Shown in pieces: positions 1-11,883 of a stretch of DNA of 64,000 nucleotides. The stretch lies in contig OU612075.1 in NCBI GenBank assembly GCA_914767715.1, forward strand, positions 2,542,001 to 2,606,000. The letters run 5' to 3'. This DNA is from Membranipora membranacea. Its lineage: Eukaryota > Bryozoa > Gymnolaemata > Cheilostomatida > Membraniporidae. The notes under the pieces are model-generated. The model did not search any database, was not told the DNA's origin, and saw only the letters and a program-made list of their open reading frames with translations. Every line of letters begins with the position of its first letter. The stretch's first letter is position 1. The position numbers were made by a program, and so were the translations under genes.

Positions 1-166
1 TTCTCCATTAGAAAAATAATGATGCAAAATTAAAATTGCAGTTAAAATTTGTATCGGCCAGGAGCCGTCGGACGGGGGCAAGAGTAGTGGGGCTCAGACT
101 AGTATTGAAACAGTCATTCTCTGCCGACCCCCCAACCCCCACACTTCCATGTTTATCTTAACCTAC

Positions 167-3142
167 CTCAGCCATTTCAGCTGCTAGCTCATGCTCCTCA
201 ATCTCATCATCATCTGAAATATCAAAAGCAGATATTCTAAGAATATACAGCCTACCAAAAAGTGTCTGTTTGACCAAGTTATTTCCATGAACCTTACACA
301 ACGGGTAAAATAGCTGACCACAACTAAAACCTTATTGAAACTAGAATCAGTCTGAGGCTTGGACAATATACGGGTCTGAAACCATTTAGCACTCAAACCA
401 AAAATATCTATATCGTTTCACTTCAGAGGTAATTGAAATTTTTATTGGTCCCTGTTGAAAGGCCTGCAAACTTATCTCTTGCATAATGAAGACGTTTAAC
501 TTACAGTTTCTGTCCAGTCGAGCTATAAAGTCAAACTCCTCAGTGGTGGAAGAAATGTTTAGGTCGTTATCCTGATCCATACACTTACACAGCTGCTTAA
601 AGTCCAGAGTACCTTTCTCAAAGGCATCTCTGGTAATATGCTCCAGCATATCGTCAATATCGATGCAGGACATAGCTATAACAAAACAGACAAAACTGTT
701 TACTTGTCTTTAGAAGTAAAACTCTTTAATACCAGAATGTATAACTTTGTTGATGTGGTGATATTGAACTCGGAGGGAATCACTCACAACAACAAACCAT
801 TCGAAATTTTCAATCACGAGCCCAAATATTGTGAGGAAATAATGATAATAATAATGCTGCTTTAACAAGATTTGCTTGGAAGCCAGCTTCATGTCCAATT
901 TTAGTTTAGCCTCCATCAAGAGGATCCTTCTAAAAATATAAAGAAGAAGATAGTAGTGCCCCTTACTTGTCTCTCCTTCAATTTCGATGATCTGTTTGAT
1001 AGGTACCCAGATTTCTTCATGACTCAGTCCTCCTGACTGGTCCTTGTCCAGGGCTTTCATTACCTGCCGATATTTGGTCTTTTTGTATTCCATCTCTTTT
1101 GTTCGCCCTCCGGTCTTGATAAGAAAGTCCATCTCCCTTTTAGTTATCTTACCGTCCTCTGTGGTACACAATCAAAGAGATTAAATTGGTGAGATTCATT
1201 CATAAATAGAATTCTAAGCGTTTCTCACAGTTGCCAATATTCAAAAGAGCTCATATCAGTGGTCGCAATGCTGATCTTTTAGTGGCCTCCAAAGGTCCAA
1301 TTATGCCTGTCTAGGAGGTAGCTCAGTTAGTTAGAGCGCCTGCACTCTTACACGCAAGCGTTGGAGGTCTCGGGTTCGAATCCCGCTGCAGTCTACTGAC
1401 TACTGGGCTCAATTGATGCCCCAGGTGTGCTCTGACCCGCCTGCAAACTGAGAGCAACTTGGCGCCGAATATGGCGGCCGCGCCCTTAAAGCACCTGTAT
1501 TTCTCAGTCTTCGGACAGAGACAAAAACTTACAATTTTACCACAAGGGGAAGTGGAGTCTGAATCAACAGGAACAATAATATCATTGATGGTATATAATA
1601 ACAATTATAATAAAAATAAAATAATGATAGAAATACTTCTGTCTTTACTGCCACAGATAAACGGCCTTTAAGCTGCCATTAACAAAATATTGCAATAAAC
1701 CTTACCGTTGGTGTCAACATGCCCAAAAAATGGTAGCAGAACTGATATATCCTTGCTGTCCTCCACGAGTTGTTTAACCTCGGTCATGATGTACCACATG
1801 TCCTCAAAGGTGGTCGGATTCATAACCTTGTTATTGTCAGAGGTTAAAATCTGTTTCAATCCGTAATATTGGAACTCGTCATGAGCTGGAAGTAAAGTTA
1901 TAAATATATATATATGTATAAGTTAAATATGATGCAAAGAGGTTAACTCAGCTGATCTTATAACTGCATTTCGTATACGGCATGCAAGGTGTCAGGTGCC
2001 GTTCCCTCAAAAATGTTCATAATTTTCCTCGACACTGATCACATGAAATACTTTTTGGATGTAAAACACTGATCAACAGGGCATGAAGCAATTCATGTGG
2101 CCAGGAGAAGATGGGTATGGCGAATCGATGACGTCTTTTAGAATAAGGGCTGGGATCATATCTGGTTGCCTAACAACCAGGGATAAACATCCTAATCACA
2201 CTGATGATGTGATATATGTATATTTCTGATCGATTAGAGAGTGAACTAATTCACTTAGCATCAACACCGTCACAAAGTATTTGGTGTGATGACCCGAGTT
2301 CAGTTTAACTAGTTGGGGGGCGGGTACGTGTTAGGTTCTTGCACTAAAATGACTCTAAAGATCAGAGAAACACATGCTAAATAGTATAATCTTGAGGTCA
2401 GTGTGATTTTCCTCTCTCCTTAAGTTAAGGCCCAGTTTCTCACCTTCCGTAGGATTGAGGGCTGTCAGAAGCTCTTTCTCGGTAATCTCTTTGTTGCTGT
2501 CATTATCTACCATGTTAAACAGCATATCATAATATCCCCTCGTACTTTTTTCCGCTGCAGTGAGCTTAGCTTGAGGGATATCCGACCAATGTGGTCTTCT
2601 TTTCGGCAGTGCACTGTGAATAAGAATAATACAATGCAAATGAGATATTTGACAGAACTACTTGGAAACGACACTCCTACAATGCAACTCAAAGTTCGGA
2701 AATCTTCAGTGCTTGAGATTAATTCTTATTTTGTTAAACTGTTGGATTTTTCTCCTTTGAATTTCAAGCAAAGTAGCAATATCACTATGACATATTCATC
2801 AGTATGCCCCATAAACCACTTATACCTAGTCTTATTGTGGTATGCCCTAGCTAGCTAGCTAGCCGTCTGAGTGTGTAAATTTATTCTGATAACCATAGAT
2901 ATAAATATGGGTGCATCTTATTCCACTGATATTCCCATTGTGACCAGGAAATGACCTAGTAATTGCGGGCCACCATAGCGTCCAAAACATAATAGACAAA
3001 CAACCCAGACTTTTTTTGTGTTGTCCTAGTGCTACAACTAATCGATTTATAATAACTCTTACCCAGTTGAAAGTGAAATGCTGCATAAAACAGAGACTAG
3101 CAGAATAGCATGGAGTCCCGTACCCATCCCTCCTGCGGCCAT
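167..3142 (-). CDS. CREC-like EF-hand protein, copy 1 (3' end beyond window)
   Basis: Six exons join in consistent phase: 3142-3063, 2613-2444, 1885-1706, 1158-967, 675-505 and 213-167 (840 nt, 280 codons, no stop reached). Exon 1 starts at the first ATG and encodes a hydrophobic signal peptide (HAILLVSVLCSISLSTG). Seen EF-hand loops are DNDSNKEITEKE (exon 2), DTNEDGKITKRE (formed across the exon 3/4 junction) and DKDQSGGLSHEE (exon 4). A fourth loop in exon 5, DQDNDLNISSTT, has Thr instead of the usual Glu at position 12. A signal peptide with several EF-hands resembles reticulocalbin/calumenin (CREC) calcium-binding proteins of the ER/Golgi lumen; that family usually has six hands, and I see four clear ones. 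The complete neighbour at 3.9-8.9 kb has the same exon structure, so this is a tandem duplicate. The last one or two exons lie left of base 1. No lesion is seen. Family call likely, exact member unknown. Confidence 0.82.
1311..1545 (+). mobile_element. tRNA-derived SINE (family A)
   Basis: A tRNA-like head carries an A-box-like stretch (tagctcagttagttagagcg) and a B-box (gggttcgaatcccgc), followed by a non-tRNA body ending near 1,545. A related copy in reverse orientation lies at 14,766-14,959, including the shared motif ttggcgcc(g/a)a...atatggcggc. It sits in intron 3 of the EF-hand gene, opposite to its transcription. This is a retroposon, not a functional tRNA gene, because the head continues directly into the shared body. 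Confidence 0.75.
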
Positions 3143-3886
3143 TTTCTCGTGCTTACTCAAACACAAGAACTTTTGATGATGTGTCACAATTTGATAAGAT
3201 GCAAGTCATTCAACGAGCCTTGATTTGGTGCTGACTTCAAACAAAGCTGTAACGTTGTGGATTGCACAATGTCAAAACACACTGATGTACAATGCTTGCA
3301 AAAGGAAGCGAAATGTCAGCACTTTATAACAGACAGCAAAATTTTGATCTTAAATTTGGGTCATCTGATTTCTTAAAGTACAACTCATAAAGTAAGCAAA
3401 GATGATCCCAACTTGTCTTGGCTCATGTAGAATATTGCGACATTTATAATAAAGCGTAGCATACACACTTGCGACAAAGCCAAATCGGCTTCAGTATTCA
3501 CCTGGTTATAAAGTCTACACTCAGTTTAAACTGCAATGTGGTTTTTTTATCTTGTTCTATTTCATGAGATATCTGCGAAATCATAAGTAAGACTCAAATT
3601 TGAAATAAACTGAACTAAAACAGAATGTGAAATAATGAATTTATTAATGGTAGGATTCGATCGGGAAAGTTTGTTTTCCAACTGAGATGTGTTTTCTTTA
3701 ATGATCAAGTCTCATCAAGCAAATAAACGTAATAACACCATCCATAAGTGGAGTTTTGTAAGAAGCAATTATGTGGTTTTTGCATTGCACTGTCTGGAGT
3801 GAGTACATATCAGTGCAGAAATATCAGCAAAAAGTTAGTGTCATGTCATGAGATCTTTGTTTGTATGCCCTGGAGATGATTATTAT

Positions 3887-6800
3887 TTACAGCTCAACCT
3901 TAACCGGTTCGTCTTTCCCAGCTGATGCAGCCTACAATATCAAATTAAAGATAATCAGTTACTAACAGAAAGACACACAATAAAAAGGGCGGTATATGCT
4001 TCCCATTTCTTTCATTAAATGATCAAATGGAAAGTCTTGTAATAAAATGACGATTAATCCCTGGTTTTATTTGCACCCTTGAATCCCTTGTGGCAAACTG
4101 ATGAGGCATATGTTTGTCTCTGCAGGATAGGTCAGATCTGGAATCACAGTTTTAAAGTTTGATCCATTTTGCCAGCGTTGCAATTCCGATGCTGGCAAAA
4201 CGGATCAAACTTTATCTAAAATACTGCCGCATCCTATTAATTACCATTTCCTCAAATTGTCTATTCAGGTCCTCTTGTTTCCGCTCCGCTTTCCTGCGTT
4301 CCTCATCAGGATTGTTTTTCTTAAACACACAGCGTCTCAGCTCCTGCAAACCATCATAAGCATATATTATATGTACAGTGCACTCCATTTAATTCAAACC
4401 TCTGGGGACCACAAAATTCTGTCCTAATTAAGCATTATAAAGTCTGAATTAAGAGGACTACACATAGACTTAATATAATTATATTGAGTCTATTGGATTA
4501 CACTGTTAATCATATCATATGTATAATGTATATATACATGTATATACATAGATAGATATTTAAATAGCACGCCTAGGTCAGCAAAGAAAGTCTTCTGAGC
4601 ATCACCCCTTGAAGTTCGAGATATAATAACGCCGATTTCCCATGATACAGTTTTCTGGAATTCAATGTGAACCAGGTCTTGATAACAGCATCATAATATG
4701 ATGCCTACCTGGAAATCCTAGGTTGGAGTTGCATTATGGGAATATTGTTACAACAATCCATTAATATTACTGGGCTAAATAATAAATTCCAAAGTAAAGG
4801 AAGCGTGTTGGATGATATCCTTCAGCTGAATGTTTATGCTCCAGATGGACTCAGTATTGCTAAAGGTCATAACCCAGAGTATTCTATCATTGAGGAGTTT
4901 TTGTTTGAACTCAATGCAATGACTTGTGGAACAAGGATCTTTTTGATTTAACCGCTAGAAAATAAAATAATGATTGTGAAAATAAAAACAGCAATCAAAG
5001 CTTGAACCGGTTAAGTAGCCGTTAACACTGTTATGTAATGATAGCTCACCATATTCATCTCAACTAGCTCATGCTCTTCAACCTCCTCACTATCTGAAAC
5101 AAGAAAGCAGCCACATAAGAAGTGGTTTGAATACAGGTAGTAGCACCATAAACATATAAATACTTACTAGTATGGTTCATATAGCATAGTACAGAATTTA
5201 TATGCCTATGAGAAGCAGTGTTTGTTTATGTCAAAACTTTGAATTGAAATGATCTGACCGCTGTCAAGCCTAGTTTTCAATATGGAGAGACTTGTCCCCT
5301 CTTGAGTACAGGTGCTAACACCAGATTTACTCAAACCTCGCCTGCTGAAAACTCAGGCTACTTTTCATGTATGTGGGATATACAGCACACAGTGAGCCTC
5401 CGTTAATCTAATTCCCTTTCCAAAATGTCTGCCGGCGCAAGGAATTGAACTTTGACCTCACCTACCACACATCCACACCCTTAACTTTCAAGCACTCCTC
5501 ACTCCTGAAGCCAGGCAAAATTAATCCTATACATCACATTTAAACGGAAATGTAGTTTGAAGATTTGAAGTGCTTTAAACCATTAAGCCCTCTGCCGTTC
5601 CCCACAGAGGTAGATGAAAGATAAATTTCAATCGAAGACTGCTTTGTTCTACTTACAGTTTCTGTCCAGTAGACGCATAAGGTTAAACTTAGAGGTGGAT
5701 GATATTCTCCGATCATTGTCTCGATCGATGCACTCACACAGTAACTTCAAGGTCTCCTTCTTATAAGAATCCTTCTGCACGAGCTTGGCCATATCAATGC
5801 AGGACATAGCTATAACATACAGACACGGGTAGAAGGCAAGCAAAGCTTGTATTTGAGAACGGTTTCAGCCCCCATTGGCTGATCAAAATATCGCCCCTGC
5901 CTCACTGTCAACCTGTTAGAATGCCTGCTCTGAAACAGTAAGCAGCTGTCAGTGGCCCTACAGAAAATGAATGATCTAAGTGCCTGGTGGAAAGAGGTAA
6001 TATATTCAAGTTTATATCATGATGACGCTGACTACAGGTTTAGTAACATGTTGCCTCAAAATTTAGTGGATCTCTCCGACAATATCATGTCAATCATTGA
6101 AAAAAAAAAATATTGTAGACATCAACGGCCATCAACGCCCTTACTTGTTTCGCCTTCCATCTCAATTATTTCTTTGATAGGTGCCCAGATCTCTTCATGA
6201 CTCAGTCCTCCTGACTGGTCTTTATCGAGATTTCTCAGTAGCGGTCGATGTTTGGTCTTGTTGTGAGACATCTCCAGAGTTCTCCCTCCTGTCTTGACGA
6301 GAAAGGCCATCTCCTCCATTGAGATTGAACCATCCTCTGTGGTGAGCAAATTAAAGAGTTCAAACAATAAACATAGATTCATAGATGGAAACAATCAGGT
6401 TGGCTGTCTTAGTATTATAGCATTTGGGTTAATCCAAATTTACCTAAGTTCCTAAACTTTGTGACACTGTGGCTATGGTGCAGAGCAGACATCTACTGAT
6501 TCTGATCTGACTCGATGGTTTATACTGAGAATTATTCGAACAGAACGTTGGTCACAAAGCACCGCTTTATTGTTGCCTAAAAATGATAGTTTATAAAAAG
6601 CAAAATCTCTCCAAAAAACCAGCCAAATAAGTCTGTCTGATCAATTTGCAGTCTTAACTTAACTCTAGGTAATCAAAATATAATTTTCAACGTTTTAAGT
6701 TATGGCAGAGGTAAGGACACTAAACTTGCCGGCAGGAAGTATTTGGGGCGCTGACCCATGTTACAACAATGATTGTCTTTCAGTAGAGCATCTATTTCTA

Positions 6801-8932
6801 TTCTTTATTGAGAGGAAAAAGTGTAACTTACAGAAATAGATAAGTCTTTGCCTGCCGTGATATTAGAAAACCCGGAGGTAAGCCACCTGATAAAGACCAT
6901 CACTGATAAGGAACTAAGTTCAGAAGGTGACATGCATATATATCTTACCATTGGTGTCAACGTGTTTGAAGAATGGCATCAGAACTGGAACCTTCTCACT
7001 GTCCTTCACCAGGTGTTTAACCTCAGTCATTATGTACCACATATCCCTGAAGGTAGTCAGGTGCATGAGCGACTCCTTGTACCCGGCAAGATTCTGCCTC
7101 AAGTCAAACAGTTTAAACACCTCTTTAGCATCTGCGTGTAGAGTAATACCGGGTACAGTAAAAAGCAACATTGTATAATGCGATATATTAAATACTAGCT
7201 GGAGCTTAGTTTAGCTATTTTGGTGGTGATATCAGCTGGTGCCAAAATTATATCATTTAAATTAAATTATATAAATCAAAATTAAATTATATAAGCCGAC
7301 TGTCCCACCTCCTAGTCCTACTTAAATTCCCACTTGGTGGATTCTTAGATTAGAAAGATTTCGGTATTTATTGATGTGTAAGCTCACAGTATACAACCAG
7401 TGGCAAAACGATAAGAGGATCAATTTTGTAAATGTTATCTATGGCAATGCGGTGAAAACTAAATTTCTCTGAGAAAATTAGGAGTTGTCCATGCACAAAA
7501 TGAAAGAAGATAACTATTGTGAGATTAAGTATATACTGTCACTGTTGCTATTGTTTGTTGTGGCATGCCACATGGTGCCAGAGCTTCTGTTCTGTCTTCC
7601 AGTATGAAACCCAAACAAACAAATGAATATTTCCCTGGGCCTTGTTCTTTACCTAATTCTAGGTGTACGACACATTGGATAGTAGAGGCTTAATTAATTT
7701 ACTTGTTCCGTACGGCGTCATAACTCAGCTATGTTCTTAGTACCCCTCCCCTTCATCAAATGAAATCAAGCCCTCAACATTGTATTTCATATCTTCACCT
7801 GAACCTTCGAAGAACACTGACATCGAGATTACACTATTAACAAGTGTATCTCTGATTGTTAGAGTCAATTTAGTAGCAGTACCCAACATGTACCTTCCCC
7901 TAATTATTAAAACTGAACACGGGTCGTCACACCAAACTCCTCCTGATGGTACTCATACTAAATGAATTAATTCACTCTCTACCGATCAGAGCTTTACATG
8001 CAATAGTATATCACGTCATCAGTGTGCCTTTAAAGTTTCTTACCTCCCTCCGGATTGTTGTGGGGAGGACTGAGGGCCGTCATGATCTCTTTCTTTGTTA
8101 TCTTATTGTTGTTGTTCGTATCTAAGAGGTTAAAGAAGTCATCGTAATGATTCCAGACCTCTTTCTCTTTTCTGGTGAGCCGAGAATACTCTAGATCCAA
8201 CCAATGTGGCCTTCTTTTAGGCCGATCCCTTTGAATAAGAATATAGCGATTTAACAATATAACACGTATATTTCTCCCCCAGCCTGGATGGCATTGAGAG
8301 GGGGGGGGGGCCGAGAGACTTTATAACATCTTGAAATATGAGGTAGGATATCTCAAACTCTCAGAACTATGACAAATTATTTGCCATATTTACGTAACAA
8401 CTCTGGAATTTCTTTGGTATAAATAATGTTGTGTTTTGTCCCTTTGCAACAAAATATCGGTTAGATTTGAATTTCAGTATTTTCGCTTGGCTGGTGAAAA
8501 GAAAAAACTTAACATTCAGCTCGTACATTTAACAAACGACAAAAAAAACTCACTTCAGGCAATCAAACTTTCTGCTATAGAAACATTTATTTGGAAATTA
8601 CAAAATATAATTGAAAAAAATTTGATGACCACAGTGGGTGGGCGACAACTTAGGAGGAAAATAAAACACAGCAAATTTGACCCTGGCTTATCAATTCAAC
8701 AGCAGGTTGCCAGGGAATTTATTTGATAATTCAAACTCTTAACATGGGGAGAGGGGAGTCATAACTCATACAACAACACTCTTGACATCAGACAAATCTT
8801 CAGAAATTTGAACATCAATTGCAAGCATCAATCAAATATAGCTAACTCTCACCCAGCTGAAAATGCTACTCCGCATATAACAGAGATCACCAGAAGAACA
8901 CGGAATCCCACCCTCATTCCTCCTGCGCCCAT
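3887..8932 (-). CDS. CREC-like EF-hand protein, copy 2 (complete)
   Basis: Eight exons keep phase throughout: 8932-8853, 8228-8044, 7131-6949, 6336-6145, 5809-5657, 5093-5050, 4343-4245 and 3931-3887 (981 nt, 326 aa, close to the usual ~315-330 aa of CREC proteins). The start gives a signal peptide (VGFRVLLVISVICGVAFSAG). EF-hand loops are DTNNNNKITKKE in exon 2, DTNEDGSISMEE across the exon 3/4 junction, DKDQSGGLSHEE in exon 4 and a degenerate DRDNDRRISSTS in exon 5 (Ser at position 12). Exons 6-7 are acidic then highly charged (EERRKAERKQEDLNRQ). The protein ends in DEPVKVEL, reminiscent of the KDEL/HDEL ER-retrieval signal. By family, it should buffer Ca2+ or act as a chaperone in the ER lumen; retention by KVEL is inference. 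Introns are 0.4-1.9 kb and all boundaries are GT-AG. It is the upstream member of the tandem pair. Confidence 0.85.
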
Positions 8933-11883
8933 TTTCTTTTACTCCTGGAAACCACAGAGCTTTTTGATGATGTGTCAGAGTTTAATAAACCAAACAATAA
9001 ACTTGTCTTCCATAAAGTTTTGCTAAGACGCAAATTTCGAACAAAGCTACAACACTGTGTATCGTGTAATGTCAAAACGTACCGATGCACAATGCATACC
9101 AGTCCTTGTTCAGACTCAGTCTGACAGATGGTCTGCGCTGGGCAGGCATGGACAGACGGACAGATATTTTTTGATGGACAGGCAGTTGAATCGCTTATTA
9201 GGGGCAACTCAAAATTTACAACTCCTACATGATTTTTCTCCACCGTATAAAAGTGCACGTTTTACTTACTGCATCCCTTGGAAACCTGCATTAATAATGA
9301 ATATAAAATTTAGATTGCCTTGAGTTCAATTTCTTAATTTAATGTACATCTCATAATAAAAAAATGGTCTGCAATCTATCAATAACTGGCTGCCTCACCC
9401 AAAATGTAAAACGCTACAGTTTATCAAGGCTGGCTTTAAAAGGTACCATTTCCAACTAGTACGTCAAAGGTACACATAAACTCAACGACACTACATTTTG
9501 TCCCCACAAAGCATCGATGCATATGCATATCAAATTAAAAATGTATTACTGCTTCATATCAGTTGTTTATTGTTTTATATTTGTGTGTCTGGGTTCAACA
9601 ATCAGGTTGTCAATGTTGTAGTCTGCAAATCATAGGTGACAGTCACTATTATGGAGAGTCTCAATTGTTACAATTGGATTATCAATATGACGCATGTAAA
9701 CATATCCAAAAATAGCGGGTATCCTTTCATTGTAAAATGGTCTTTTGTCTCAAGCATGAACAGCAAATAAATCTTATGCTGTCTGATCAATAGCCATTAA
9801 TTGTCTGTGAGTCTGTTCATCCTAATCACCTACATTTTGACCAGAATATAAGGTAGAATATTAATTAATTTAAACTGAATTAATTAAATTTGAAGAATCT
9901 AAGCTATCCGATCTTATTAGAAGCTCCAATTCAAAAAGGAAAACAAATTTTGATATGTTTGAATTAAACTTGAATTCTATACACACAATTTGCCATTAAT
10001 CAATTTGATTCTTGGATTTCTAATTTATAATTTATGGCGTCAAGGGAATATTCTCTGAAGGTGAATGACTGAGGTTTAAAAAATTTATGCAAGCATTGGG
10101 ATGACCAATAAAGGCGACGTATTGAAACTGATTCATATAACAAAAGTGCCATGGATATTGTGACAGAATAACACTTTTTGAGTTCTCATGTTTAAATCAG
10201 CTTTTCAAAAGCCGCTGCTGTTTGGACTTTTCTCAAGTTTAATTCAATCAAATGTTGTCCAAGAACGCAGACTATTGCCTGCCTCCTTCAAATAATGGTC
10301 CCAAGGCCTGATATTACCTAATTGGCATGTTTGGTCAACATTCTGAATGTATTTCAAAGTATTGATTTGTATGAAATAGGATATGACTACAATATTAATT
10401 TAAGACAATCTGTTGCTATAATGTCGCTATCATTCACGCTTCTAGCCTCTTCAAGCTCCAGGCCAAGAAGCTATCAGACAGGGGGGGGGTCAACATGGCG
10501 TGAGTGATATGGGTTACGGTACCTGTACTCAAGCAGGAATAACTCTCTCCCTTTCACAAATGATGATTATATGATTTATTCTTTTTCTATGAAAGGCATG
10601 CATATGACACTCTACCGTGTGGTATTATTTTCTGACTTTGTACTCCTTGCTTATTTGTATTGAAACAGCATTGTAATGTTTTTGGCACAGCATGCATGAG
10701 ATATTTTGTGACACTAAATCAATAGGTCCCTGGATGAATGTTTTATATTGTACCTATATTTTGTTGAAGGCCTAAAAAATGACACTGATTTTGATTTCCT
10801 CTGGCCTCTGGTAAATACGAGTTAAGACTGTGTTTATGTTGCGCACTTAGAACAAAATGCATTTATGACCAAAACCCAATGAAAGTGAAGTGGAAAACTA
10901 TTTTTGTCCGATGTAAAACATGGGCTTTGATTTAAATAATTCATTCTGGTGGAAATATCACGCATTTAAACATGCAAACACCAAAAATTGCGAGGTTTGT
11001 TTGTGTCTGACATTAGGGAGTTTAAGCTGAGTTGGGATTTAGAATATCAGGCACAAATTCATAAAAATTTAACAAAAATTGACAAACGGTTTTTTATGTA
11101 GCCAGATGACACAACGGACATGATGTACTATCATTGTCAAAAATGCACGGCGGTAATTTATAAGGAGTATCCAAACAAAACATAACAGAGAACACTGTCT
11201 CGTGATTTTTGTCTAGCCTGGCACAGTAAGGCCACTCCATATAATAACTTTAATCTAGATAGATGGCTGATGGAGAAAAGAGGTGGACGGGGACCGATTC
11301 TCCAATTTCTAATAAAAAATACTGTTATGTATGCGATACACATTTATTTTATTATAGGATGGAGATAACTACCAGAATACAAATAGCGACACATTCATTA
11401 TAGGCGAGAATAATATATTTCATTAAATTTGATATCTGATGTAACATCATCTGTGAGATAAAATTAAAAAAAAATGAACTCAAGTAAAACTGAGACATAG
11501 CACTAAATACGTAGAATGTGGAAAAAGCTCTTTAATTAATTAGACAGTCTACTCTAGATAATGTGACACTGTTATGTGTCACTTGTCAAGCATTGAAGAG
11601 ATAACCCGAGTGCACCTGTATGCAAGATTTTATACCTGAATTAAGTTTGTATGAGCAGATTGTGCAGTTGCCTCTGAATCTGCTCAACAACCTATGAGAG
11701 AAAGGGTGCTGACCTAATATGTCATAGCATATAAATCAATAAAAGTCAGCAGCATGTAAGCAGAATATTCTACACATCCAGACGCCCGCGCAATACTCAC
11801 GCTTGCACAGTTAGATGTAGCTTTCGAGTATTGAAGGACAGATTATATCTTCGACTTTTCTGTTCAATTATCTCTACTGAAAA
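8933..11883. other. intergenic region, no gene recognised
   Basis: About 2.9 kb between the divergently arranged EF-hand gene (minus) and PAN/CTHRC1-like gene (plus). It should hold both promoters. Short ORFs here (for example 9,057-9,323) have no recognisable motif or partner exon. Only AT-rich sequence and a G-run near 10,485 stand out. Confidence 0.5.

Noticed and set aside
1311-1395. Functional tRNA gene
   Set aside because: The tRNA-like part is the head of a dispersed SINE and the acceptor stem does not close; the same reasoning applies to 27,105, 53,783 and 56,872-57,034.
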